Source: Streptomyces sp. PKU-EA00015
GTDB taxonomy: Bacteria > Actinomycetota > Actinomycetes > Streptomycetales > Streptomycetaceae
DNA: 64,000 bases
NCBI RefSeq assembly: GCF_013387495.1
Contig: NZ_JABZEE010000025.1
Location: 124,001 to 188,000 of the forward strand
Direction of reading: 5' to 3'
Part shown: positions 48,885 through 57,861 of the stretch, piece after piece
Numbering within the stretch: the stretch's first letter is position 1
How the letters are laid out: each line of letters starts with the position of its first letter
Translations under genes and position numbers: made by a program
Notes under the pieces: generated by a model
The model's input: the letters and a program-made list of their open reading frames with translations, nothing else
Told to the model about the DNA's origin: nothing
Database searches by the model: none

Positions 48885-51800
48885 TCACCGCTCCCGCGGG
48901 GGCAGCGGCGGGCGGCGCAGGTCGGGTGCCGACGAGTAGTCCGGCGGAAGCGCCGCGGGCGCGGACTTCAGCATGTCCAGGGCCAGTTGGACCGCGTCGT
49001 CCATGTCGGTGTGGCGGCCCTCGGCCCAGTCCAGCGGGGTGCGCAGCGAGTTCAGATCCGGTTCGACACCGTGGTTCTCGATGGACCAGCCGTACGCGTC
49101 GAACCACGCGGCGTTCATCGGCACCGTGATCACCGTGCCGTCGCCGAGCCGGTGCCGGCCCGTCATGCCCACGACGCCGCCCCAGGTGCGGCTGCCCACC
49201 ACCGGCCCCAGGTTGAGGAGCTTGAACGCGGCGGTGATCATGTCGCCGTCCGAGGACGTCGCCTCGTCGGCGATCGCGACGACCGGGCCGCGCGGTGCGT
49301 TCGAGGCGTACGAGACGGGCTCGGCGTTGCGGGTCAGGTCCCAGCCGAGGATCTTGCGGGTGAGCTTCTCGACCACCAGCTCGCTGATGTGGCCGCCCGC
49401 GTTGCCGCGCACGTCCACGATCAGCGCCGGACGCGACACCTCCATGCGCAGGTCCCGGTTGAACTGCGCCCAGCCGGAGCCGCCCATGTCGGGGATGTGC
49501 AGGTAGCCGCACTTGCCGTCGCTCAACTCGCGTACGACCTCCCGCCGTTTGGCCACCCAGTCCTGGTAGCGCAGCGGGCGTTCGTCGATCAGCGGAACGA
49601 TCGCGACCCGGCGCGGATGCGCCTCGCTCTCCTCCGCGGCTTCCGCGGGCAGGAAGGTGAGTTCGACCGTGGTGCCGCCCGCCGCCGACAGCATCGGGTA
49701 GGGGCCCGCGACCGGGTCCACGGGCCGCCCGTCGACGTGGGTGAGGACCGCGCCCTCGCGGATGCCCGTACCGGCCAGCGGCGAACGGGCCTTGGAGTCG
49801 GACGAGTCGCCGGGCAGGATGCGCTTGACCACCCATCTGCCGTCGCGGCACACCAGGTTGGCGCCGAGCAGTCCCATCGCCCGCTGGTAGTGCGGCGGCC
49901 CCTCGTTGCGCCGTGCCGGGGTGACATAGGCGTGGGAGGTGCCCAGTTCGCCCAGCACCTCGCGGAGCAGGTCGGCGAACTCGTCGGGGGACGCGACCCG
50001 TTCGACCAGGGGGCGGTACTGCTCGAGGACCGCGTCCCAGTCGATGCCGCACATGTCCGGCTCCCAGAAGTAGTCCCGGATCAGCCGGCCCGCCTCCCCG
50101 TACGCCTGGCGCCACTCGGACGCCGGGTCCGCCTCGTGCAGGATGCGGCGCATGTCGAGATAGACCGTCGAGTCGCCGTCGCCGGTCTCCGTCGCGGGTA
50201 CGGCCCGCAGCTCGCCCTCGTCGACGACCACCAGCCGGCTGCCGTCGCCGCTGACCGCGAACCAGTCGAGGTGGTCGACCAGTTCCGTCCTGCGCGCCTT
50301 GGACAGGTCGAAGTGCTCCAGCGTCGGACGCCCCGACACGTCGGCAGGGTTGGCGAACGTCTCGCCCAGCGCGCCGGAGATGGGCCAGCGCAGCCACACC
50401 AGGCCGCCGCCGCTCACCGGATGCAGCGCCGAGTACTTGGAGGCCGTGACCGGGAACGGCACGACCCGGTTCTCCAGGCCCTCGACCTCGACCATCGCCG
50501 TGTGGTCGCCGGAGTCCTCCAGCGGGTCGAGCCCGCCCGCGGCCGGCCGGCCCTCCGGTGTGAGCGCGAAGGGTGAGGGGGTCGCCGACGACAGCGGCAC
50601 CAGGTAGGGGCGGCAGCCCAGCGGGAACGACAGGTCGCCGGTGTGCACGTCGTACACCGGGTCGAAGCCGCGCCAGGACAGGAAGGCGAGGTAGCGCCCG
50701 TCGCGCGTGAAGACCGGGTTCTCGTCCTCGAAGCGGCCGTTGGTGACGTCGACGATCGTGCGGGCCCCGGGTTCGGCGATTCGCGCCATCCTGATCTGGC
50801 GCAGCGAGCGGCCGATGCCGGGCTGCGACCAGGTCAGCCAGCCGCCGTCCGGCGAGAACGCCAGGTCCCGCACCGGCCCGTTGTCGGACCTGACCAGTTC
50901 CGTGACCTCGCCCGTGCCCTCCTCCGCCGCGTCGACCAGCAGCAGCCGGCCGTCGTGCGAGGCGACCGCGATCCGTTCCCCGTCCGGGTCCGGCGCCATC
51001 TCCAGCACGCGCCCCAGCTCGCCCTGCGCCAGCCGCCGCGGCTCGCGGTCGCCGCTCGCGCGCGGCAGGTACGCGATCTCGATGGCGTCGTCGCCTTCCG
51101 CGTCGGTGACGTACGCGACCTGGCCGTTGCCGAGCATCGCCGGAATCCGCACCCGTACGCCCGGGGTGTCCGCGATCGTGCGGGCAGGCCCGTCGCGGTG
51201 CGTGAGCCAGTACAGGCTGCCGCGGACGCCCACCGCGCTGGCCCGGCCGGTCTCGTCGACGGACAGGCCGTCCACGTTGCCCGCGGCCGGGACCTGGTAC
51301 GTGCGTCGGCCGGCGCGCTGGCCCCCGAGCCGTACCTCCAGCTTGCGGGGGACGGAGTCCGGGGCGAGCGCGTCGACGATCCACAGGTCGCCGCCGCACT
51401 GGTAGACGATCCTGCGGCCGTCGCTGGAGGCGTGCCGGGCGTAGAAGGCGTCGTGGTCGGTGTGACGCTGAAGACCGGTCCCGTCGGGCAGGCACGAGTA
51501 CAGGTTGCCGACGCCCTCGTGGTCCGAGAGGAACGCGATCCGGCCGCCCTCCTCCGGCGACCACCGGTCGGCTCCCGGCCCGCGGATGAACATCGGGCAG
51601 TCGAGGTGTCCGTCCAGGTCGGGCAGCAGCCGCTTGCCGTGGAGCCACAGCCGGCCCGTCGCCCCGCCCCGGTACCGCTTCCATGCGGCGGGCTCGTGCG
51701 GGGGCTTGCCGGTGAGCAGCAGCGTGCGCCGCTCGCAGCCGGCGCCGCCGGCGTGGGAGGGCCCGTCGGCCACGTCCGTGACGGCGATGTCGGCGACCGG

Positions 51801-52226
51801 GCCCCAGGGCAGGCGTCCGCCGGGCGCGCCGTCGGTCGGGACGCTGTAGGCCCAGGAGAAGTACGAGAAGGGCTGGCCGTGCGAGGACACGGCGAGGATC
51901 TGGCCGTCGGGCGTCCAGCCGCAGACCCGGGTGTCGGTCGAGCCCCAGTAGCTGAGCCGCCGCGCGGGGCCGCCGTCGACCGGCGCGAGATGGATCTCCG
52001 GATCGAGACTGCGCCAGTTCGTGTACGCGATGTGGCTGCCGTCGGGGGAGAAGCGGGGATGGCCGACTCTGGTCCGGTCGACGGTCAGACGCCAGGCGCG
52101 GCCCGGCCGTTGACCGTCCGGCACGAGGGGCGCGACCCAGAGGTCGTCCTCGGCCGCGAAGCACAGCAAGTCGTCGTGCAGGTGCGGGAAGCGGAGATAC
52201 GCGGCGTCGTCACTCACCCCACCCAT
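48885..52226 (-). CDS. Tricorn protease homologue (S41 family)
   Basis: About 1113 residues, the usual tricorn length. The first 650 residues form beta-propeller repeats with WD-like, TolB-like phrases (HPRFSPDGSHIAYTNW, WTPDGQILAVSSHG, DLAFSPDGGWLTWSQPG, PVFTRDGRYLAFLSW). Then come the C1 domain, a PDZ domain (ILPGDSSDSKARSPLAGTGIREGAVLTHVDGRPVD) and the C2 catalytic domain, with LIVDVRGNAGGHISELVVEKL and the nucleophile Ser in DEATSSDGDMITAAFKLLN. Tricorn finishes peptides released by the proteasome in the cytoplasm. ATG 52226 precedes the family-like start VSDDAAYLRFPH (GTG 52217 is the alternative). It is divergent from a TetR gene, with two matching operators between. Confidence 0.9.
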   Translation of the reverse strand: MGGVSDDAAYLRFPHLHDDLLCFAAEDDLWVAPLVPDGQRPGRAWRLTVDRTRVGHPRFSPDGSHIAYTNWRSLDPEIHLAPVDGGPARRLSYWGSTDTRVCGWTPDGQILAVSSHGQPFSYFSWAYSVPTDGAPGGRLPWGPVADIAVTDVADGPSHAGGAGCERRTLLLTGKPPHEPAAWKRYRGGATGRLWLHGKRLLPDLDGHLDCPMFIRGPGADRWSPEEGGRIAFLSDHEGVGNLYSCLPDGTGLQRHTDHDAFYARHASSDGRRIVYQCGGDLWIVDALAPDSVPRKLEVRLGGQRAGRRTYQVPAAGNVDGLSVDETGRASAVGVRGSLYWLTHRDGPARTIADTPGVRVRIPAMLGNGQVAYVTDAEGDDAIEIAYLPRASGDREPRRLAQGELGRVLEMAPDPDGERIAVASHDGRLLLVDAAEEGTGEVTELVRSDNGPVRDLAFSPDGGWLTWSQPGIGRSLRQIRMARIAEPGARTIVDVTNGRFEDENPVFTRDGRYLAFLSWRGFDPVYDVHTGDLSFPLGCRPYLVPLSSATPSPFALTPEGRPAAGGLDPLEDSGDHTAMVEVEGLENRVVPFPVTASKYSALHPVSGGGLVWLRWPISGALGETFANPADVSGRPTLEHFDLSKARRTELVDHLDWFAVSGDGSRLVVVDEGELRAVPATETGDGDSTVYLDMRRILHEADPASEWRQAYGEAGRLIRDYFWEPDMCGIDWDAVLEQYRPLVERVASPDEFADLLREVLGELGTSHAYVTPARRNEGPPHYQRAMGLLGANLVCRDGRWVVKRILPGDSSDSKARSPLAGTGIREGAVLTHVDGRPVDPVAGPYPMLSAAGGTTVELTFLPAEAAEESEAHPRRVAIVPLIDERPLRYQDWVAKRREVVRELSDGKCGYLHIPDMGGSGWAQFNRDLRMEVSRPALIVDVRGNAGGHISELVVEKLTRKILGWDLTRNAEPVSYASNAPRGPVVAIADEATSSDGDMITAAFKLLNLGPVVGSRTWGGVVGMTGRHRLGDGTVITVPMNAAWFDAYGWSIENHGVEPDLNSLRTPLDWAEGRHTDMDDAVQLALDMLKSAPAALPPDYSSAPDLRRPPLPPRER

Positions 52227-52304
52227 GCTTTCCGCGCCCGGGGGGCGCGGCAACTCGTGGAGCCGGACGATCACGGTCCGACGGGGCGTGACCCAGCCCA
52301 CAAG

Positions 52305-52317
52305 CGAAACGGTTTCG
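52305..52317. promoter_or_regulatory. TetR operator 1, CGAAACNGTTTCG
   Basis: Perfect 6-bp arms around one base (G). Its centre is 47 bases from the second site, in the 164-base gap between tricorn and TetR. Confidence 0.75.
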
Positions 52318-52351
52318 TTTCGTTCGACGACTGGGGTACCTTCGATGTGTA

Positions 52352-52364
52352 CGAAACAGTTTCG
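52352..52364. promoter_or_regulatory. TetR operator 2, CGAAACNGTTTCG
   Basis: Same 13-bp palindrome with A at the centre, 26 bases before the TetR ATG, where it would overlap the promoter or transcript start. Confidence 0.8.
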
Positions 52365-52390
52365 TTCGGCAGCGATCGAGGGAGGCCGAC

Positions 52391-52963
52391 ATGACGCGAA
52401 GCCGGCTCACCCCCGAGCGCGAGGCAGAGCTGTACGAAGCGGTGCTCGACCTGTTGCGCGAGGTCGGCTACGACGCCCTGACCATGGACGCCGTGGCCGG
52501 ACGCACGCGGTCCAGCAAGGCCACGCTCTACCGTCAGTGGCGGAGCAAGCCCGAGCTGGTCGCCAGAGCGCTGAGGCACAGCAAGCCGGTGCACGTCGGC
52601 GACATCGACACCGGCACGCTGCGCGGCGACTTCCACGCGATGCTCGCCCGCACCGACGACTGCCGCATGGAGAAGGACTCCGCGCTGATGCGGGGTCTGG
52701 CCCAGGCGGTCCACTCCAACCCCGATCTGCACGAGGCCCTGCGCGAGCTGCTCATCGAGCCGGAGATCACCGGACTCGACGTGCTGCTGCGGCGGGCTGT
52801 GGACCGGGGCGAGATCAGGGCGGACAACCCCGCCCTGGGATACGTCCCGCACATGTTCCTCGGCGCTGTCGTCGCCCGGCAGCTCATCGAGGACCGCGCA
52901 CCCGACCGGGCCTTCCTCACCGACTACCTCGACGCCGTGGTCTTCCCCGCCCTCGGCGCCTGA
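52391..52963 (+). CDS. TetR family transcriptional regulator
   Basis: A 190-residue repressor. The helix-turn-helix is YEAVLDLLREVGYDALTMDAVAGRTRSSKATLYRQWRSKPELVARAL. The C-terminal domain (TDDCRMEKDSALMRGLAQAVHSNPDLHEALRELLIEPEI...) matches the TetR_C_16-like group. ATG 52391 has GAGGGAGG upstream. It is followed by an MMPL exporter 136 bases on and preceded by the two palindromes. It therefore probably represses itself and the exporter, and possibly tricorn on the other side. Confidence 0.92.
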   Translation: MTRSRLTPEREAELYEAVLDLLREVGYDALTMDAVAGRTRSSKATLYRQWRSKPELVARALRHSKPVHVGDIDTGTLRGDFHAMLARTDDCRMEKDSALMRGLAQAVHSNPDLHEALRELLIEPEITGLDVLLRRAVDRGEIRADNPALGYVPHMFLGAVVARQLIEDRAPDRAFLTDYLDAVVFPALGA

Positions 52964-52965
52964 CA

Positions 52966-52986
52966 CGGCGGAGCCCCACTCCGCCG
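52966..52986 (+). terminator. Short stem-loop after TetR
   Basis: CGGCGGAG / CTCCGCCG (8 bp) with a 5-base loop, starting three bases after the stop. It is weak, so some read-through into the MMPL gene is possible. Confidence 0.4.
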
Positions 52987-53099
52987 GCCTCCCCGGATCA
53001 CCAGCACGATCCGCTCACCCCGCACCACCTGACGCGCGCCGCTCTCGTCGTCGGGCCGGCTCCCCTGCCCTGTTCACCTCACACACGGGAGTAGCCCTC

Positions 53100-55265
53100 G
53101 TGGCCACGTTCCTCTACACACTCGGACGGACCGCCTTCCGGCGCCGCCGTCTCGTCGCCCTGCTGTGGGTGGCCCTGCTCGTGCTCGCGGGCGCCGGCGC
53201 GGCCTCCGCGCCGACCGCCACGTCCTCGTCCTTCTCGATCCCGGGCACGGAGGCCCAGAAGGCCTTCGACCTGCTGGAGGAGCGCTTCCCCGGCGGCAGC
53301 GCCGACGGCGCCACCGCCCGGGTCGTCTTCAAGGCGCCCGACGGCGGCAAGATGACCGACGCCGGCCCCAGGGACGAGGTCGCGAAGGCGGTCTCCGAGC
53401 TGAAGTCCGGCTCCGACCAGGTCGCCTCGGTCACCGACCCGTACACCGCGCGCGCCGTGTCCAAGGACGGCTCGACCGCGTACGTCTCCGTCACCTACAA
53501 GGTCACCTCCATGGAGCTGACCGACGCCACGCGCGAGGCGCTGGAGGAGACCGGCACCGAGGCGCGCGAGGCCGGGCTGACGGTGGAGATCGGCGGCGAC
53601 GCGCTCCAGACCATGCCGGAGCAGGGAGTCGGCGAGATCATCGGTGTGGTCATCGCCGGGATCGTGCTGGTCATCACCTTCGGATCGCTGGTCGCCGCCG
53701 GACTGCCGCTGCTCACCGCGATCATCGGCGTCGGCATCGGCATCTCCACGATCACCGCCCTGGCGAGCGTCCTCGACCTCGGCAGCACCACCTCGACGCT
53801 GGCGATGATGATCGGCCTGGCGGTCGGCATCGACTACGCGCTCTTCATCGTCTCCCGCTACCGCGCCGAGCTGGCCGAGGGCCGCGAGCACGAGGAGGCG
53901 GCCGGACGCGCCGTCGGCACCGCGGGCTCCGCGGTCGTCTTCGCCGGCCTGACCGTGGTCATCGCCCTGGTCGGCCTCGCCGTCGTCAACATCCCGATGC
54001 TCAGCAAGATGGGCTTCGCCGCGGCGGGCACCGTCGTCATCGCCGTCCTCATCGCCCTCACGCTGATCCCGGCGCTGCTCGGCTTCGCGGGCAAGCGGGT
54101 CCTCGGCCGCAAGGTCCGCAAGGGCGAGCCGGTCTCCGACAAGCCGAACGCGGGCACCCGCTGGGCGCGTTTCGTGATCCGCCGCCCGGTCGCCGTCCTG
54201 CTCGCCGGCGTCGTCGGCCTCGGCGCCGTGGCCGTGCCGGCCGCCTCGCTGGAGGTCGGCCTGCCCGACGACGGCTCGCAGCCGGTCAGCACCACGCAGC
54301 GCAAGGCGTACGACCTGCTGTCCGAGGGCTTCGGTCCCGGCTTCAACGGTCCGCTCATGGTCGTCGTCGACGGCGACAAGAGCGCCGCCGACCGCACGGC
54401 CGAGGTTGTCAGGGGCCTCGAAGGCGCTGCCGTCGTGACCCCGCCGACGCTCAACAAGACCGGTGACACCGCGGTGATCACCGTCGTCCCGAAGGACCGT
54501 CCGTCCTCGGTCGCCACCGAGAACCTGGTCCAGGAAATCCGCGACAGGAGCGGTGACGAGGTCCTGGTCACCGGCGCCACCGCGATGAACATCGACTTCT
54601 CGCAGAAGATGAACGACGCGCTGCTGCCCTACCTGGCGCTCGTCGTCGGCCTCGCGTTCCTGCTGCTGATGGTCGTCTTCCGGTCGGTGCTCGTGCCGCT
54701 CAAGGCCGCTCTCGGCTTCCTGCTCTCCGTCGTCGCGGCGCTCGGCGCGGTCGTGGCGGTCTTCCAGTGGGGCTGGCTGGGCTCGCTGTTCGGCGTCGAG
54801 CAGACCGGCCCGATCATGTCGATGATGCCGATCTTCATGATCGGTGTGGTCTTCGGTCTCGCGATGGACTACGAGGTCTTCCTGGTCACGCGCATGCGGG
54901 AGGCGTACGTCCACGGCGAGCGACCCGGCGAAGCCATCGTCACGGGCTTCCGGCACGGGGCCCGGGTGGTGACCGCGGCGGCCGTCATCATGATCGCGGT
55001 CTTCTCCGGCTTCATAGGCTCCAGCGAGCAGATGGTCAAGATGATCGGCTTCGGTCTCGCGATCGCGGTGTTCTTCGACGCCTTCGTGGTCCGTATGGCG
55101 ATCGTGCCGGCGGTGCTGGCCCTGCTCGGGCACAAGGCCTGGTGGCTGCCGCGCGGGCTGGACCGGGTGCTGCCCAACGTGGACGTGGAGGGCGAGAAGC
55201 TCCACAAGGAGCTGGGTGACACGCCGGGCGATCCGGACGAGGACCGGGAACTGGTCCGCGTCTGA
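53100..55265 (+). CDS. MMPL family (RND-type) exporter
   Basis: A 721-residue exporter with 11-12 membrane segments in two halves. Each half has a large extracellular loop after its first segment and then five or six segments. The proton-relay phrase GLAVGIDYALFIVSRYRAELAEGREHEEAAGRAVGTAGSAVVFAGLTVVIAL (first half) and FGLAMDYEVFLVTRMREAYVHG...GFRHGARVVTAAAVIMIAVF (second half) carry the DY pairs typical of MmpL proteins. It probably exports a lipid, siderophore or drug. GTG 53100 is the start. A divergent TetR and palindromes lie upstream. A strong hairpin follows at 55366. Confidence 0.9.
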   Translation: MATFLYTLGRTAFRRRRLVALLWVALLVLAGAGAASAPTATSSSFSIPGTEAQKAFDLLEERFPGGSADGATARVVFKAPDGGKMTDAGPRDEVAKAVSELKSGSDQVASVTDPYTARAVSKDGSTAYVSVTYKVTSMELTDATREALEETGTEAREAGLTVEIGGDALQTMPEQGVGEIIGVVIAGIVLVITFGSLVAAGLPLLTAIIGVGIGISTITALASVLDLGSTTSTLAMMIGLAVGIDYALFIVSRYRAELAEGREHEEAAGRAVGTAGSAVVFAGLTVVIALVGLAVVNIPMLSKMGFAAAGTVVIAVLIALTLIPALLGFAGKRVLGRKVRKGEPVSDKPNAGTRWARFVIRRPVAVLLAGVVGLGAVAVPAASLEVGLPDDGSQPVSTTQRKAYDLLSEGFGPGFNGPLMVVVDGDKSAADRTAEVVRGLEGAAVVTPPTLNKTGDTAVITVVPKDRPSSVATENLVQEIRDRSGDEVLVTGATAMNIDFSQKMNDALLPYLALVVGLAFLLLMVVFRSVLVPLKAALGFLLSVVAALGAVVAVFQWGWLGSLFGVEQTGPIMSMMPIFMIGVVFGLAMDYEVFLVTRMREAYVHGERPGEAIVTGFRHGARVVTAAAVIMIAVFSGFIGSSEQMVKMIGFGLAIAVFFDAFVVRMAIVPAVLALLGHKAWWLPRGLDRVLPNVDVEGEKLHKELGDTPGDPDEDRELVRV

Positions 55266-55365
55266 TCCCCGATTGCTCCGGGGGTCCGTGCGGCGGTGGT
55301 GGGCATCGCACCGCAGCGGCCCCCCGGGAACGCGACGGCGCCGTGGGGACGGGAGCCGTCGTGAC

Positions 55366-55405
55366 AGGTGGCCGTATCCGCCGGACCGGGCGGGTACGGC
55401 CACCT
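55366..55405 (+). terminator. Long stem-loop after the MMPL gene
   Basis: 55366-55376 pairs perfectly with 55395-55405, and six more pairs (one G-U) close the stem around a 6-base loop. It lies between the convergent MMPL and SsgA-like genes. Confidence 0.75.
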
Positions 55406-55440
55406 TGCGTCGCATGGCCGCTGTCGGGTGTCGCGGGCGG

Positions 55441-55851
55441 TCAGGCAGGGGCCGGGGGCGCCGAAGGCGCAGCCGCGGGGGCCTGTGCGGACGCCGGAGG
55501 GGCCACGGGCGCCGGGGACGTCGCGGCCACCGCGTACGTGTGGCGCAGGAAGCGGCTCAGCGTCTTCGCGTCGAACTGCACCACCGCGACCCCGTCGCGC
55601 GTGTGGAACTCGACCACCGCCTGTACCCGGCCGCACGGCCAGATCTCGATGTCCCCCCGTCTGACCGGCGCGTTCAGCCCGCTCTCCAGCACCTCGCGCG
55701 GGAAGGTCCACTCCCTGCCGCTGGGGAACGAGAAGCACACGGCCTGTGGGTCCGCCGTGGGGTCGTAACTGAGTGAGACGCGTACGGCGCGGTACTGAGG
55801 AGCGTCGGTGACGATCCGGCCTCGTGCGTGTTCCATGACGGCGGGGGACAT
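55441..55851 (-). CDS. ssgE: SsgA-like sporulation/cell division protein, probably SsgE
   Basis: A 136-residue SsgA-like protein (SALP), a family found only in morphologically complex actinobacteria that guides peptidoglycan work in septation and spore maturation. VSLSYDPTADPQAVCFSFPSGREWTFPREVLESGLNAPVRRGDIEIWPCGRVQAVVEFHTRDGVAVVQFDAKTLSRFLRHTYAV covers the domain. It then has a Pro/Ala tail. ATG 55851 has GAGGAGCAGG upstream. I assign ssgE from the sequence character and my memory of gene order near hrdD in S. coelicolor; other paralogues (ssgD, ssgF, ssgG) are possible. SsgE is thought to affect spore separation. It is divergent from the nickel/cobalt operon. Confidence 0.8.
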   Translation of the reverse strand: MSPAVMEHARGRIVTDAPQYRAVRVSLSYDPTADPQAVCFSFPSGREWTFPREVLESGLNAPVRRGDIEIWPCGRVQAVVEFHTRDGVAVVQFDAKTLSRFLRHTYAVAATSPAPVAPPASAQAPAAAPSAPPAPA

Positions 55852-55952
55852 GGCCTGCTCCTCACACTCGTCCTCTTTGTCATCCAATGTCCCACATTTC
55901 CCTTGGCGTGCTCGCTCCGCTTGTCGACTGCACTGTTCATCTGTGATCTGTG

Positions 55953-55979
55953 CGCTCTTGCATATCGTTCGCAAGAGCG
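55953..55979. promoter_or_regulatory. Metal-regulator-type operator (Nur-like), perfect 9-bp inverted repeat
   Basis: CGCTCTTGC at 55953-55961 and GCAAGAGCG at 55971-55979, 9 bases between. The inner part TTGCAT-N5-TCGCAA resembles the S. coelicolor Nur box TTGCAA-N5-TTGCAA. It lies 46 bases before the CbiM/NikM gene and about 100 bases from ssgE. Confidence 0.6.
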
Positions 55980-56024
55980 ACCTATCATGGGACGGTTATT
56001 CATCTGTCCGAAGCGGAGCCCGCC

Positions 56025-57098
56025 ATGCATGTCCCTGACGGATTCATCAACGCGCCGGTCTCGGTGGCCGCCGGAGTCGCCGCCGCCGGCGCGGTCGCCG
56101 TCAGCCTCCGCGGCGCCCGCCGCGAGCTGGGCGGATCAGCCGTCGCGCTGGCCGGCGCCGACCGCACGGCACCGCTCGCCGGCCTCGTCGCCGCGTTCGT
56201 CTTCGCCGTGCAGATGCTGAACTTCCCGGTCGCCGCAGGCACCAGCGGGCATCTGCTGGGCGGTGCGCTCGCGGCCATCCTCGTCGGGCCGTTCACCGGC
56301 GTCCTGTGCATAGCCGTCGTGCTGCTGATGCAGGGCATCCTCTTCGCCGACGGCGGCCTCACGGCCCTCGGCGTCAACGTCACCGTCATGGGCGTCGTCA
56401 CCGTCCTGGTCGCGTACGGGCTGTTCCGCGGGCTGGTCACGGTCCTGCCGCGCAGCCGGCGCTCGGTGACCGTCGCCTCCTTCGTCGCCGCGCTGGTCTC
56501 GGTGCCGGCCGCCGCCGCCGCGTTCACCCTGCTCTACGCGGTCGGCGGGCTGACCGACGTGCCGATCGGCTCGGTCCTCACCGCGATGGTCGGCGTCCAC
56601 GTCCTGATCGGCGTCGGCGAGGCCGCGATCACCGCCCTCACCGTCGGCGCCGTGCTCGCCGTGCGTCCGGACCTCGTGTACGGCGCACGCGGCCTTGCGG
56701 CCCCGCTCAAGCTCCGCGTCGGCGGCGAGCTCGTCGACGCCCCGGCCGAGCCGGCCCCCGTGGCCGCCCGGTCGCCGCGCAAGGTGTGGCTGACGGGCCT
56801 CGTGACCGCGTTCGTCCTCGCCGGGTTCGTCTCCTTCTACGCCTCGGCCAGCCCCGACGGCCTGGAGAAGGTCGCCGCCGACAAGGGCATCGACAAGACC
56901 GTCGAGGAGCACGCCGCGGCCGGCTCGCCGCTCGCCGACTACGGCGTCGAGGACATCACGAACGCCCGGCTCTCCGGCGGCCTCGCCGGTGTCATCGGCG
57001 TCGGCGCGACGGTCGCCGTCGGCACCGGGGTCTTCTGCGTCGTGCGCCGCCGCCGTGCGGACAGCGAGCAGGACACCCGCGTGCGGAGCTCCGTCTGA
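56025..57098 (+). CDS. ECF transporter substrate-capture protein CbiM/NikM fused to PDGLE domain
   Basis: A 357-residue membrane protein for nickel or cobalt uptake. The N-terminus MHVPDGFINAPV is typical of CbiM/NikM, where the first residues (Met-His) ligate the metal inside the pore. Seven or so segments follow, with MQMLNFPVAAGTSGHLLGGALAAILVGPFTGVLC as the signature. The last third has one segment and a PDGLE-type domain (ASPDGLEKVAADKGIDKTVEEHAAAGSPLADYGVE), which replaces the separate CbiN/NikN. ATG 56025 is fixed by this N-terminus. With the following Q and O genes it forms a complete M(N)QO system. Fused systems are usually NikM; the metal cannot be told from the sequence. Confidence 0.92.
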   Translation: MHVPDGFINAPVSVAAGVAAAGAVAVSLRGARRELGGSAVALAGADRTAPLAGLVAAFVFAVQMLNFPVAAGTSGHLLGGALAAILVGPFTGVLCIAVVLLMQGILFADGGLTALGVNVTVMGVVTVLVAYGLFRGLVTVLPRSRRSVTVASFVAALVSVPAAAAAFTLLYAVGGLTDVPIGSVLTAMVGVHVLIGVGEAAITALTVGAVLAVRPDLVYGARGLAAPLKLRVGGELVDAPAEPAPVAARSPRKVWLTGLVTAFVLAGFVSFYASASPDGLEKVAADKGIDKTVEEHAAAGSPLADYGVEDITNARLSGGLAGVIGVGATVAVGTGVFCVVRRRRADSEQDTRVRSSV

Positions 57099-57099
57099 C

Positions 57100-57861
57100 A
57101 TGGGAGCGGGGCACGCCCACAAGCTCTACCGGCACGGGCACTCGCCGGTCCACGCCCTGCCCGCCCACTGCAAGCTGGTCGCCGTCCTGTGCTTCGTGCT
57201 CGTCGTCGTCTCGACGCCGCGCGAGGCCGTGTGGGCCTTCGGGGGGTACGCGCTGCTGCTGGCGGCGGTCGCCGCGGTGGCGGGCGTCCCGGCGGGCTTC
57301 GTGCTCAAGCGGCTGCTGATCGAGGTCCCGTTCGTGGCCTTCGCCCTGCTCATGCCGTTCGTCGTCCCGGGCGGGCGGACGGAGGTGCTCGGGGTGGCGC
57401 TGAGCGTCCCGGGCCTGTGGGGCGCGTGGAACATCCTCGCCAAGGGCACGCTCGGTGTCGCCGCCTCCGTGCTCCTCGCCTCGACGACCGAACTGCGCTC
57501 GGTCCTGCTCGGCCTCCAGCGGCTCCGGCTGCCGTCGCTGCTGGTCCAGATCGCCTCGTTCATGGTCCGCTACGGCGACGTGATCGCCGACGAGATGCGG
57601 CGCATGTCGATCGCCCGCCGCTCGCGCGGGTTCGAGGCGAGGGGCGTGCGCCACTGGGGTGTGCTGGCCAAGACGGCGGGCGCCCTGTTCATCCGCTCCT
57701 ACGAGCGCGGTGAGCGGGTGCACCTCGCCATGGTGAGCCGGGGCTACACCGGGACCATGCCGGTCCTGGACGACGTGCGCGCCACGCCTGCCCAGTGGTC
57801 GTACGCCGCCGTACTGCCCGCGACCGCGCTCGCGGTCTGTCTGCTGGGATGGATGCTGTGA
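57100..57861 (+). CDS. ECF transporter transmembrane protein CbiQ/NikQ
   Basis: A 253-residue transmembrane coupling protein. It has five or so segments, with the conserved coupling helices LGLQRLRLPSLLVQIASFMVRYGDVIADEMRRMSIARRSRGFEARGVRHW and SYERGERVHLAMVSRGYTG, which carry the two Ala-Arg-Gly-type contacts (ARRSRG and VSRGY) with the ATPase. ATG 57100 lies one base after the CbiM stop. The stop overlaps the GTG of the ATPase gene. It links the metal-binding M component to ATP hydrolysis. Confidence 0.92.
   Translation: MGAGHAHKLYRHGHSPVHALPAHCKLVAVLCFVLVVVSTPREAVWAFGGYALLLAAVAAVAGVPAGFVLKRLLIEVPFVAFALLMPFVVPGGRTEVLGVALSVPGLWGAWNILAKGTLGVAASVLLASTTELRSVLLGLQRLRLPSLLVQIASFMVRYGDVIADEMRRMSIARRSRGFEARGVRHWGVLAKTAGALFIRSYERGERVHLAMVSRGYTGTMPVLDDVRATPAQWSYAAVLPATALAVCLLGWML

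Noticed and set aside
48793..52164. A 1123-residue alternative frame over the tricorn gene
   Set aside because: It is an Arg/Pro/Gly-rich shadow; the other frame shows propeller, PDZ and S41 motifs.
55852..56024. B12 riboswitch before the cobalt/nickel operon
   Set aside because: The gap is only 173 bases, shared with a divergent gene, and I see no B12-box-like sequence. A metal-repressor palindrome is present instead.
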